From the NCBI GenBank assembly GCA_015489175.1, contig WGAI01000006.1, positions 1-56,804 of the forward strand: 56,804 nt of DNA. The letters run 5' to 3'. A program made the translations under genes and the position numbers. Below the pieces are notes generated by a model. The model did not search any database. It worked only from the letters and a program-made list of their open reading frames with translations, and was not told the DNA's origin. The stretch is from Caldifarciminota bacterium (GTDB taxonomy: Bacteria > Hydrothermota > Hydrothermia > B15-G9). How positions within the stretch are numbered: the first letter of the stretch is position 1; the number at the start of each line of letters is the position of its first letter. Of this stretch, positions 49,327 through 56,804 are shown piece after piece.

Positions 49327-49604
49327 AAAAATTTGTCCTTATCGGATTGATAGCTGCCCTTGTTGTTGGTTTTTTGCTCTCGCCTTATGCATCCAGCCTG
49401 CCAGATGGCCTCGAAAAGGTGGCGATCAAGTATGGCTTTATCTCGAAAGAGCATTCCCTGATAAATGCACCGTTCCCCGACTACACCGTTAAGTTTGTAA
49501 AGGACGAGAAATTGGCCACAGGATTTGCGGGACTTATTGGAACTGTCACCGTATTTCTGCTTGTCACGGGCATTTTCAAGCTGCTCGCCCGAAAAGATCG
49601 ATGA
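49323..49604 (+). CDS. PDGLE-domain membrane protein (NikN/CbiN-like)
   Basis: A 93-residue protein with two hydrophobic helices and the name-giving motif [11 protein letters not shown] in the extracytoplasmic loop. PDGLE proteins replace CbiN/NikN as small subunits in nickel and cobalt ECF importers and help load metal into the M subunit. It overlaps the M gene by ATGA upstream and the Q gene by ATGA downstream. Confidence 0.9.
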   Translation: MKKFVLIGLIAALVVGFLLSPYASSLPDGLEKVAIKYGFISKEHSLINAPFPDYTVKFVKDEKLATGFAGLIGTVTVFLLVTGIFKLLARKDR

Positions 49605-50332
49605 AGCACCACTTCATCGACAGATACAGCGGGCTGAACTCACTTATCCATCGACAGAACACAAAGTTGAAGTTGCTGATAGCCATCGGATTCATTGTTT
49701 TCGTCATATCCCTCCCTCGCATAGACATTCAGGATTTCGTTTTGTTCCAGATCTTCCTGCTTGTCTTGATCCTCCTGTCAAAGGTTCCCGTTATGCATTT
49801 TGTGAAAAACTACCTCGTTCTGCTTCCTTTCATTCTGCTTGCTGGCCTGTCCACCCTGCTGAGCGTTCCTCGAACAGCTTACCGCCCTATCCTTAACGGA
49901 ACAGGGTTGCATTCGTTTCTGGCGCTCCTTGCGAGGTCAACTTTATCGGTCGAAACGATCATTCTTCTGGTTTCCACGACGCGCTTCGACGACATCCTGA
50001 AAGCGCTTAGGGATTTCAGGGTTCCGTCACTGCTCGTTTCGATCCTCTCGTTTATCTATCGTTACATCTTTCTGATCGTGGATGAATTTCTGAGGACGAG
50101 GATTGCGGCCGTGACACGCTCAAACGGGCGGTTCGGGCCTCGCACATGGGCTCAGATGGCGTCTAACATCCTGCTGCGCTCGATCGAAAGGGGGGAGATG
50201 ATATACATCTCCATGAAAGCAAGGGGGTTTCACGGGGAAGTGAAAACCCTCAGAGAGGAAGTTTTTGGCGCAAAAGAGTGGTTTATTATGGCCGCCTTTG
50301 CCGCTACAATCTGGCTCTTATGGAAAATCTAA
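49601..50332 (+). CDS. ECF transporter transmembrane T subunit (CbiQ/NikQ)
   Basis: A 243-residue membrane protein with about five spans and the EcfT coupling motif MKARGF in a cytoplasmic helix, with a second A-R-x-like segment before it. It couples ATP hydrolysis by NikO to metal passage through NikM. Its end overlaps the start of the ATPase gene by 13 bases. Confidence 0.9.
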   Translation: MKHHFIDRYSGLNSLIHRQNTKLKLLIAIGFIVFVISLPRIDIQDFVLFQIFLLVLILLSKVPVMHFVKNYLVLLPFILLAGLSTLLSVPRTAYRPILNGTGLHSFLALLARSTLSVETIILLVSTTRFDDILKALRDFRVPSLLVSILSFIYRYIFLIVDEFLRTRIAAVTRSNGRFGPRTWAQMASNILLRSIERGEMIYISMKARGFHGEVKTLREEVFGAKEWFIMAAFAATIWLLWKI

Positions 50333-51033
50333 TCGAAGTTACGGACCTCGTGGTGGAATACGACGACAGGCGGGTGCTGGACGCCATCTCGTTTGGCGTT
50401 AAAGCAAACGAGATGGTGGGGTTGATAGGCCCGAATGGCGCCGGTAAGACCACACTGCTTATGGCATTGCGAAAACTCATAAAATTCGATGGCTCAATTT
50501 CATACAACGGCATATCCGAAGCGGACATTGGGATAGTTTTTCAGAACCCCGACATCCAGCTTTTTATGCCAACCGTGTTCGACGATGTTGCTTTTGGGCC
50601 GATGAATCAGGGGCTCAATGCCTCTGAGGTGCAGCGTCGTGTCGAGGAAGCGCTCGCCCGCGTCGGCCTCAGCGGCTTCGAGAGGAGACAACCCCATCAT
50701 CTGAGCGAAGGGGAAAAGAAAAAGGTTGCGATCGCTACCGTGTTGTCGATGAAGCCATCGGTTTACCTCCTGGATGAACCCACGACAGGGCTTGATCCTT
50801 TATCCCGATTTGAGATCGGAAAGATAATCTGTGACATTAAGGGGACTGTTATCGTTGCTTCACACGATCTTGACCTTGTAGCCGGGCTTGTGGACAGGGT
50901 GATAGTTTTAAACGGGGGCAAAATTGTAGCGGATGGATATGTTGACGAGATTTTGGCCGATAAGGAGTTGCTCGTGAGGAATAGGCTATTGCCGCCAGAT
51001 GACATCAAGTCACTCTGTCGTTCCTCAAGATAG
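50320..51033 (+). CDS. ECF transporter ATPase (CbiO/NikO)
   Basis: A 237-residue ABC ATPase. Walker A GPNGAGKTTL lies near residue 36, the Q-loop follows as VFQNPDIQLF, signature HLSEGEKKKVAIA lies near 125, Walker [13 protein letters not shown] near 150, and the H-loop is VASHDLD. The signature reads LSEGE, common in ECF ATPases. The start at 50320 (MENLIEV) is preferred; the frame to 50278 lies inside the T-subunit gene. It is the last gene of the CODH-nickel block. Confidence 0.92.
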   Translation: MENLIEVTDLVVEYDDRRVLDAISFGVKANEMVGLIGPNGAGKTTLLMALRKLIKFDGSISYNGISEADIGIVFQNPDIQLFMPTVFDDVAFGPMNQGLNASEVQRRVEEALARVGLSGFERRQPHHLSEGEKKKVAIATVLSMKPSVYLLDEPTTGLDPLSRFEIGKIICDIKGTVIVASHDLDLVAGLVDRVIVLNGGKIVADGYVDEILADKELLVRNRLLPPDDIKSLCRSSR

Positions 51034-51096
51034 CTTTCCCTCGAAATCAAAGAGCCTTAAAACATGCTATTTCCCCACTGCGACATATCCTTGATG

Positions 51097-51125
51097 TTGA
51101 CTGATGCATAAACTTACATCATAAT
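51097..51125 (+). promoter_or_regulatory. Putative sigma-70 promoter of the second acyl-CoA synthetase operon
   Basis: TTGACT (51097-51102) and CATAAT (51120-51125) have a 17-base spacer, lying 60 bases before the ATG at 51186. It separates this operon from the nickel transporter genes, although no terminator is seen after the latter. Confidence 0.6.
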
Positions 51126-51185
51126 TCGGCAGGCTATCCTTAAGGGTGATAGAGTTAAGAGATTACAAATCAGGAGGATGGGAGC

Positions 51186-52916
51186 ATGGAGTTTCCGATT
51201 TACAGAAAGCCTAAAGGTTGGGTAACAATCCCGGAGATGATTGAAAGGAGTGCAAGGGATTACAAAGATGCAATAGCTCTTCAAATGAGAAGGGGCAAGC
51301 GTTGGGACAAATTTTCATATCGTGAGCTTGAGGATATCGTTAAAAGAATTGCAGCTTTTCTGAAGAAGCAGGGGTTTGAGAAAGGCGATCATATCGCTGT
51401 TATAGGACCGAATAGGCCTGAGTGGGCTTTTTCATACCTTTCAATTCAGTGGATTGGAGGCGTGGTTGTGCCCCTTGATGCCAGACTCACTCCTACCGAG
51501 ATCAGACATATACTCATGGATGGCGATGTGAAGGCGGTCTTTGCATCCGGCACCCATTACGACATCGTCTCCGAGGTTGCAGATGAGCTGAAAGAGGTTA
51601 AGATGGTTATATCGATGGATCCCCTGAACGGGAGCGGCCCTGACATACCCATGATATTAGAAGAAGTCAAAAGTGGCATCCCTTACGAGAAAATCGACCT
51701 TGAAGATCTGGCTGTGATACTCTACACATCAGGCACAACAGGCACATCGAAGGGCGTAATGCTAACTCATAAAAACTTGATTTCCAATGTGGAAGCGATT
51801 TATCAGATTCTGGATTTCACGGTCGGCGATGTATTCTTCTCCATATTACCCATGCATCATGTGTATGAGGCAACAGCCGGCTTCCTGAACGCACTCAATG
51901 CTGGTTCGACGATTGTGTTCGCCCGTTCCCTGAAATCGAAAGTGATGAGAGAGGACATGACCGAAGTTAAGCCCACATTCTGGCTCGTTGTGCCGCTACT
52001 GCTCGAAAAGATTTACCGGGGTATTCAGAAGGAAGTCGATAAGGCGTCTGCACCGAAAAAAGCGATTTTCAAAGCGATGGGCGGTGTGTCCAGCATCCTT
52101 AACCCCATATTTGGTAATAATCGCGCATCCCAAGCTATCTTTAAGAGCATCAGGAAGAAAATGGGGCTTGATAGGATAAAGTATATTGTAAGCGGAGGCG
52201 CAGCACTCCCGAGATGGGTTTCCAAAGGACTTGAAGACCTCGGGTTCCCAATCCTTCAGGGTTATGGGCTTTCCGAAACATCGCCAGTGCTCACCGTTAA
52301 TCCGCCGTGCTGCCCTCGTAACGAATCCGCCGGTTTGGCGCTTCCGGGCGTGAAACTCAAGATATTTGAGCCAAACAGCGAAGGCATTGGGGAAATAGCG
52401 GCCAAAGGCCCTAACATAATGAAAGGGTATTACAAAAACGAAAAAGCCACGCGCGCAGTGTTTACCGACGATGGCTGGTTCCTCACTGGAGACCTTGGTT
52501 ACATAGATAAAGATGGCTTCCTGCACATAACCGGCAGGAAGAAATCTGTTATAGTTACGAAAGGCGGCAAAAATATCTATCCTGAGGAAGTTGAGGAGGT
52601 TTTGCTTCAGTCTCCTTTCATCGAGGAAATACTTGTTCTCATGGCACCCAACCCCAATACCAATGAGCCCGAACTTCAGGCAATAATTTTCCCCAATTTT
52701 GACAAGGTAGATGAGCATTTCATGAAGAGAAATATCCAGAATCCAACAGAGGATGATTTAAGACGGTTGATCGCCGAGGAGGTGAAGAAATACTCACAGC
52801 AACTCGCTCCTTACAAGAGACCAAGGCGGTTCTCAATTCGCCACGAAGAGTTTCCTAAAACCACTACAAGGAAGATAAAGAGGTATCTTTTCGAACAGAA
52901 AGGGATGGAGCTGTAA
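51186..52916 (+). CDS. Long-chain acyl-CoA synthetase (AMP-forming), paralogue
   Basis: A 576-residue ANL-superfamily ligase colinear with the protein at 311-2017. Both begin MEFP, share the segment order through YTSGTTGTSKGVMLTH (about 180), SILPMHHVYEATAG, GYGLSETSPVL (about 358) and TGDLGYIDKDGF, and end in EEFPKTTTRKIKRY. Catalytic motifs are intact. CAGGAGG precedes the ATG. It is followed one base later by yggT. Likely fatty-acid activation for lipid or beta-oxidation metabolism. Chain specificity unknown. Confidence 0.88.
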   Translation: MEFPIYRKPKGWVTIPEMIERSARDYKDAIALQMRRGKRWDKFSYRELEDIVKRIAAFLKKQGFEKGDHIAVIGPNRPEWAFSYLSIQWIGGVVVPLDARLTPTEIRHILMDGDVKAVFASGTHYDIVSEVADELKEVKMVISMDPLNGSGPDIPMILEEVKSGIPYEKIDLEDLAVILYTSGTTGTSKGVMLTHKNLISNVEAIYQILDFTVGDVFFSILPMHHVYEATAGFLNALNAGSTIVFARSLKSKVMREDMTEVKPTFWLVVPLLLEKIYRGIQKEVDKASAPKKAIFKAMGGVSSILNPIFGNNRASQAIFKSIRKKMGLDRIKYIVSGGAALPRWVSKGLEDLGFPILQGYGLSETSPVLTVNPPCCPRNESAGLALPGVKLKIFEPNSEGIGEIAAKGPNIMKGYYKNEKATRAVFTDDGWFLTGDLGYIDKDGFLHITGRKKSVIVTKGGKNIYPEEVEEVLLQSPFIEEILVLMAPNPNTNEPELQAIIFPNFDKVDEHFMKRNIQNPTEDDLRRLIAEEVKKYSQQLAPYKRPRRFSIRHEEFPKTTTRKIKRYLFEQKGMEL

Positions 52917-52917
52917 A

Positions 52918-53217
52918 ATGTTCGTTTTGCATCAATTCTTTTACGCGATTGCGGTTATACTTAATTACTTGATAACAGCTTATATCTGGATCATCATAAT
53001 TTACGCCGTTCTGAGCTGGTTCAATATTCCCCGATACCATCCGGTCATGCGCATTCTCGAGGCGCTTGTTATGCCAATTTTTCGTCCCATAAGGCGCATA
53101 TTCAGGCCGTTTGTCGGGCCAATAGACCTTACACCTGTCATAGCAATAATAATTTTGTGGTTTTTACAGCTTTTCCTTGTACCTATCCTTGCCCGGATAG
53201 GTTACTCGGTGTATTGA
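52918..53217 (+). CDS. YggT family membrane protein
   Basis: A 99-residue two-helix membrane protein with the YggT pattern: a hydrophobic first helix, IIYAVLSWFNIPRYHPVMRILEALVMPIFRPIRRI in the loop, and DLTPVIAIIILWFLQLFL in the second helix. YggT proteins are implicated in cell-division/cell-envelope organisation and osmotic tolerance. Translationally coupled to the acyl-CoA synthetase (start two bases after its stop). Confidence 0.9.
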   Translation: MFVLHQFFYAIAVILNYLITAYIWIIIIYAVLSWFNIPRYHPVMRILEALVMPIFRPIRRIFRPFVGPIDLTPVIAIIILWFLQLFLVPILARIGYSVY

Positions 53218-53253
53218 CGGTGTTATAGGGATAGTTAAATCGGGTAAATAGTT

Positions 53254-55779
53254 ATGGAATGGGAGAGCAAGGATCATATTGCAAGTGAGGTGTTACAGCA
53301 TCCCCTTATCGGAAGAGATAAGGAGATAGCTTATGTTATTGACACAATTGAAGGAGGTTTTTTGGAAAAAGTACCTACAGTGGTTTTCGTAAAAGGGCCT
53401 CCGCTATCAGGCAAAACCCATTTTCTCATGGAGATAGAGTTCAGGCTCGGCATCGTCAAAAACATTACCACCATCAGGATAACACCTAAATCAACTTATG
53501 AGGAGGTAGTAAAAGAAGTTGGAGCGCTTTCTAAAAGGGCACCAGATAGCGAGTTTCTATCTGTCATCACCGATGAGCTTTCACGAGTGGCACTTGCCGT
53601 TGCAAAAGACATACCACTCATAATATTGATCGACGATCTGGAAAAGAACGATCCGAGGTTTCAGGATTTTGTCGAATTCATAGTAAACCTGAAGTTCAAG
53701 GCAAGCCTTGCCATTATATCGACCTGCAACTTTGATAACGAGTTTGTAAAACTGCTGGAGGAACGGAAGGGCGGGAACTTTAATATATCCATCAAATTGC
53801 ATCCTTTCACCCGTGCGCAGACACGAACCTATGTGCGTCATCATCTAATGATCAAAGAGATAGATAAAAAGTCACTTTTGCCCATAGCCGAAAAGATACA
53901 CGACTACACCGGCGGTTTGCCAGGACTTGTCGCTGTGCTTGTAAATGTGGTGAATAGGGAAGGCGTTGGCGAGGATCTCAGCGAGATCGAACGGTCACCG
54001 GATGTCTGGGCTGTCGTTAAGTCAATACTTGATTATTTCGGGGAAGAAGAGCTTGAAGTTATCTTGACGGCCTCGATCTACAGCGATGAATTTGATGAAA
54101 GGGAACTTTCAATGATTCTCCAGTTCAAGCAGGATTTCATCCATGACACACTCGAGAAGGCTGTTGAGCTGGGAATTATAAGCAAGGACAAGAGGAAGTA
54201 TAGGTTTGAAGCTACGCTCTATAAGACATGGCTGCTCAACAAATTCGATCATAACAAAGTTCAGGCACTCCACAGGAAAATAGCCATCGTGTGGGAGAAC
54301 GAGACGCGCGATCCGGAACTTCTTGCCATGCATTATTTTGAAGGCGGTTTGTATGTGGAGGCGGCGAGGTATCTCCTCACTATAGCTGAATCTTATGTGA
54401 AAAACCTCAAATTTGACCACGCCGAAAATGTCTTGAGGACAGCAGTTGAGGCCGCTATAAGAGGGAATGACCCCGTAACGGAGTTTGAGGCTCGATACGC
54501 ACTGATAGAACTGTACCGCAGCTCCTATAACCTCGATAAGCTTGAAAAAGAGATACCCGGTCTGACCAGATTAGCTGAAAAACTTAACATAGAGAGGTAT
54601 AAACTCCTCTCGAAATTGAGCAAAGCGAACTATCTCTTCATCAAAGATGAGACAAAAGAAAGCCTCGAATTGGCATTTGCTTGTTTGAAATCTGATGACA
54701 TGCTGATAAAGGAAAGGGCACTGGAACTTATAATCGCTTCTTTACTCGAACAGGGAAATTACGACAAGGCCAGCAAATACATAAACATGCTTGATAAACT
54801 TGGTTCTCAGGTTAAAAACGACCTTATCAGAGCTCAAGCAAAATTTTTCCTTGCCAAGATGTATTTAGAGAAAAAAGACTTTTTTAAGGCAGCGCAGATT
54901 TTCAATGAGGTAATAGGTATCTTTTCAGGACACGATATGTGGCGTCAGGTTCTTATGTCAATTTTCAACCTAATATCGATCTACCTCCAAACGAAACGCC
55001 TTGCACAGGCCTACGATTTGATAGATCGCGGGTTAAATCTGGTGGAATCTTTCAATGTTGACACCTTCAAAGGTTTTTTTGAAGTGCTTTATGCTGAGTT
55101 TCTTATGGAAGTTGGGCAATACAGGGAAGCGATAAGTTATACTATGGAGAACCTTGAGCGTCTCGAAAAACATCAGCAGATACACTTTTACATATCGGCC
55201 ATCATACTTTTAGCTCATCTCCACACAATTCAAAATAATTTCACGAAAGCATTTGAATATTTTCACAAGGCAAATGCGCTGTTATCCTCGTTAGAAAACC
55301 CCAATCACCTTTCAATAGAATATCCGCATTATCTCGCAATGGCTCACTGGAAATCCGGCAACATAAGGCGTGCAGAGAAACTACTGAACGAAGCTTATGA
55401 GTTGGCTTCCCAGATGAAAGCTTATGACCAGCTCGTGCTGGTTGGACAGGACCTTGCGCTTTTCTACATTGAAACCGGTAATAGAAATAAAGGCAAAGAC
55501 ATCGCACAGAAGGGGATTAAACTCGCCACAAAATACAAAATGGCCAAAAGCAAGTTTTACTATGCGCTGTTCTTGCTGGCCAAGATGCAGGATGAGGAAG
55601 ATGAGGCCAGAAATTACATTGAAAACGCTTACGGCGATCTGGTGGTTCAATCGCTGGGACTTGAAAATAAAGCTCCTGATCTCTGGCGCTCTTTCTTTGA
55701 AAATGTTGAGATCAACAGAAAGATCAGGAGAGAATGGTTGAAATATAACCCGGAAGGCTCCTCATCTGTATTGTTATGA
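53254..55779 (+). CDS. AAA ATPase with C-terminal TPR-like repeats
   Basis: An 841-residue protein. An N-terminal AAA/STAND-type domain (about 20-280) starts PLIGRDKEIAYV. Walker A is GPPLSGKTHF near 48, Walker B IILIDDLEKN near 124, and sensor-like IISTCNF follows. After a helical part come degenerate TPR repeats (about 360-800; for example YDKASKYINMLDKLG, KDFFKAAQIFNEVIG, NFTKAFEYFHKANALL). No HTH or effector domain was seen at the end, so this is not a full MalT-type activator. It may be a signalling or scaffolding ATPase. The stop overlaps the flippase start. Confidence 0.75.
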   Translation: MEWESKDHIASEVLQHPLIGRDKEIAYVIDTIEGGFLEKVPTVVFVKGPPLSGKTHFLMEIEFRLGIVKNITTIRITPKSTYEEVVKEVGALSKRAPDSEFLSVITDELSRVALAVAKDIPLIILIDDLEKNDPRFQDFVEFIVNLKFKASLAIISTCNFDNEFVKLLEERKGGNFNISIKLHPFTRAQTRTYVRHHLMIKEIDKKSLLPIAEKIHDYTGGLPGLVAVLVNVVNREGVGEDLSEIERSPDVWAVVKSILDYFGEEELEVILTASIYSDEFDERELSMILQFKQDFIHDTLEKAVELGIISKDKRKYRFEATLYKTWLLNKFDHNKVQALHRKIAIVWENETRDPELLAMHYFEGGLYVEAARYLLTIAESYVKNLKFDHAENVLRTAVEAAIRGNDPVTEFEARYALIELYRSSYNLDKLEKEIPGLTRLAEKLNIERYKLLSKLSKANYLFIKDETKESLELAFACLKSDDMLIKERALELIIASLLEQGNYDKASKYINMLDKLGSQVKNDLIRAQAKFFLAKMYLEKKDFFKAAQIFNEVIGIFSGHDMWRQVLMSIFNLISIYLQTKRLAQAYDLIDRGLNLVESFNVDTFKGFFEVLYAEFLMEVGQYREAISYTMENLERLEKHQQIHFYISAIILLAHLHTIQNNFTKAFEYFHKANALLSSLENPNHLSIEYPHYLAMAHWKSGNIRRAEKLLNEAYELASQMKAYDQLVLVGQDLALFYIETGNRNKGKDIAQKGIKLATKYKMAKSKFYYALFLLAKMQDEEDEARNYIENAYGDLVVQSLGLENKAPDLWRSFFENVEINRKIRREWLKYNPEGSSSVLL

Positions 55780-56804
55780 GAAACAGGCTCATATTTAACA
55801 CCATTGTCACATACTCAGGATTCGCGTTCCAGTTGCTCCTCAACATCCTACAGCTCAAGATATTGACGAATTTCATGCCCAAAATTCAGCTTGGAACATA
55901 TTTTTACGCCATTGGCATCAGTTTGACCGCAATGTCGATATCCATGACAGGTTTTCAACCGATTTTCACAAGGTTCATACCTCTGTATGAAGCGCGCGAT
56001 GAAAGAGACAAAATAGGCAGGTTAATAGGTCTCTCCATTGCAACTTATTGGCTTCTCGGCGGCATTTCTGTGGTTTTACTTGAAAAATTTGTGCCTCAGA
56101 TCGGGATGAACCATGCAGCAAGGGCTGTTTTCATATTCGGTTTTCTTCAGCTCCTGAACTTTGCCTTACAGGGAGAAAGGAAAATGGTGTTTTTCAGCCT
56201 GTTTCCGAGCATATTTTCGCTTGGGTTCAGCAGTTCTCTGTGGTTTTTGCGGGGATACCTGACCCCTGAGTTGACTTTCCTGCTGCTCGGGTTCTGGGCG
56301 GCCATCGTCATACCGTTCCAGCTTCTGGTTATGGGTGCACCACCATCATTCAGAGGTCTCAGAAGGATTTTCAATGAGATAGTCCCGTTTTGGCGATATG
56401 CTTTTGCGAACGCAATACTTTACCCTCTAATACTCTACGCCGACAGGGTCATAATCTGGAAGTTTGGCACGCCGGCGAGCGTTGCTGAGTTCACCGTCGC
56501 CAAAAAGTTTTCCGATGCAATAAGGAGAACTCTGCATGTGCTGTCCCATGTCGCGGCGCCTGAAATAAGCTATGATCAGGCAAAAAATAGGCTATACACG
56601 GTTCGCCTTTACCAGATGGGGTTCATCGGACTTGGCGTTCTCCTCACAGTGATTATCATAATCTGGGGCAAGCCTCTCCTCGCCATTTTCTCAAGCTCCA
56701 ATTATGTCGAGGCTTACCGATACCTTGTGCTGCTCACGCTTGGTGTCCTTTTCGGCGGTTACTGGGAAACCACAGCGATAACAGCCTATTCGCACGGGAA
56801 AATG
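55776..56804 (+). CDS. Polysaccharide flippase-like membrane protein (partial, 3' end missing)
   Basis: A frame opens with ATG at 55776, overlapping the previous stop (ATGA), and runs 343 codons to the window end without a stop. It is strongly hydrophobic, with repeated spans such as LTAMSISMTGFQPIFTRF, LIGLSIATYWLLGGISVVLL, ILYPLILYADRVIIWKFG and YLVLLTLGVLFGGYW. The pattern (paired helices, conserved R/K in loops, VAEFTVAKKF in the second half) is like Wzx/MATE-fold oligosaccharide flippases. Its coupling to the AAA-TPR gene suggests a joint role in envelope polysaccharide export. Substrate unknown. Confidence 0.6.
   Translation, partial: MRNRLIFNTIVTYSGFAFQLLLNILQLKILTNFMPKIQLGTYFYAIGISLTAMSISMTGFQPIFTRFIPLYEARDERDKIGRLIGLSIATYWLLGGISVVLLEKFVPQIGMNHAARAVFIFGFLQLLNFALQGERKMVFFSLFPSIFSLGFSSSLWFLRGYLTPELTFLLLGFWAAIVIPFQLLVMGAPPSFRGLRRIFNEIVPFWRYAFANAILYPLILYADRVIIWKFGTPASVAEFTVAKKFSDAIRRTLHVLSHVAAPEISYDQAKNRLYTVRLYQMGFIGLGVLLTVIIIIWGKPLLAIFSSSNYVEAYRYLVLLTLGVLFGGYWETTAITAYSHGKM

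Noticed and set aside
1-56804. CRISPR arrays, transposases, integrases, tRNA or rRNA genes
   Set aside because: No regularly spaced repeats, recombinase motifs, cloverleaf-like or rRNA segments were recognised on reading. A tRNA or covariance-model scan was not possible.

Overview
The window is about 57 kb of Gram-negative chromosomal DNA with moderate GC. It carries 44 coding regions, two of them cut by the window ends. No rRNA, tRNA, CRISPR array or transposase was recognised. A TamA/BamA-type barrel protein, porins, lipoproteins and a PorV-like barrel show an outer membrane. Two proteins end in tails resembling type IX secretion (T9SS) type A sorting domains, which points to the Fibrobacteres-Chlorobi-Bacteroidetes superphylum or a related uncultured phylum (WOR-3, TA06 or Cloacimonadota-like). 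That placement is inference. A monofunctional Ni-CO dehydrogenase, its ferredoxin and radical SAM proteins suggest an anaerobe.

Layout. 1-3714: the tail of a secreted protein, a long-chain acyl-CoA synthetase, and a convergent TamA/BamA-like gene. 3836-13993 (minus): ten tightly packed genes read from one good promoter. They encode a Ppx/GppA phosphatase, a fused TctC-TctB plus TctA (tripartite tricarboxylate transporter), a secreted CYTH-like protein, a DUF47/PhoU-like regulator, a Pit phosphate permease, an OprO/OprP-type porin, a lamin-tail lipoprotein, an SdiA-regulated-type propeller lipoprotein and a second CYTH-like protein. This reads as a phosphate/polyphosphate uptake unit and is the most interesting part of the window. 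14302-20239 (minus): AMIN, bitopic, PilM-like and polytopic membrane proteins (a reduced pilus- or secretion-like set), then YchF, GatC, a short GlmU and a Roadblock protein. 20381-27825 (minus): a PAS-PAS-HD-GYP protein, homoserine dehydrogenase, an NSS transporter with a 33-residue MetS-like subunit, a porin, and a lipoprotein with two tandem cyclase domains.

28156-31557: a barrel-lipoprotein-barrel cassette, a YhcC-type radical SAM protein and a NifX-like protein. 31756-33831: a large HD-domain protein, followed by 413 bp of structured non-coding DNA. 34245-39436 (minus): a sugar-type binding lipoprotein, a T9SS-tailed secreted protein, a PorV-like barrel, a SAM hydroxide adenosyltransferase and a response regulator. 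39577-43715: uvrA and a FIST sensor protein. 43958-51033 (plus): cooF-cooS-cooC, an NAD/FAD oxidoreductase, and an ECF nickel/cobalt importer (NikM, PDGLE, NikQ, NikO). This last block is a self-contained module that can build the Ni-Fe-S enzyme, supply it with nickel and move its electrons. 51186-56804: a second acyl-CoA synthetase, YggT, an AAA-TPR protein and the start of a flippase-like membrane protein.

Genes sit in long directons, often with 4-bp start/stop overlaps and strong AGGAGG-type ribosome binding sites. Several upstream regions show near-consensus sigma-70-type promoters. Residue positions are approximate. All family calls come from reading motifs by eye, with no database search.
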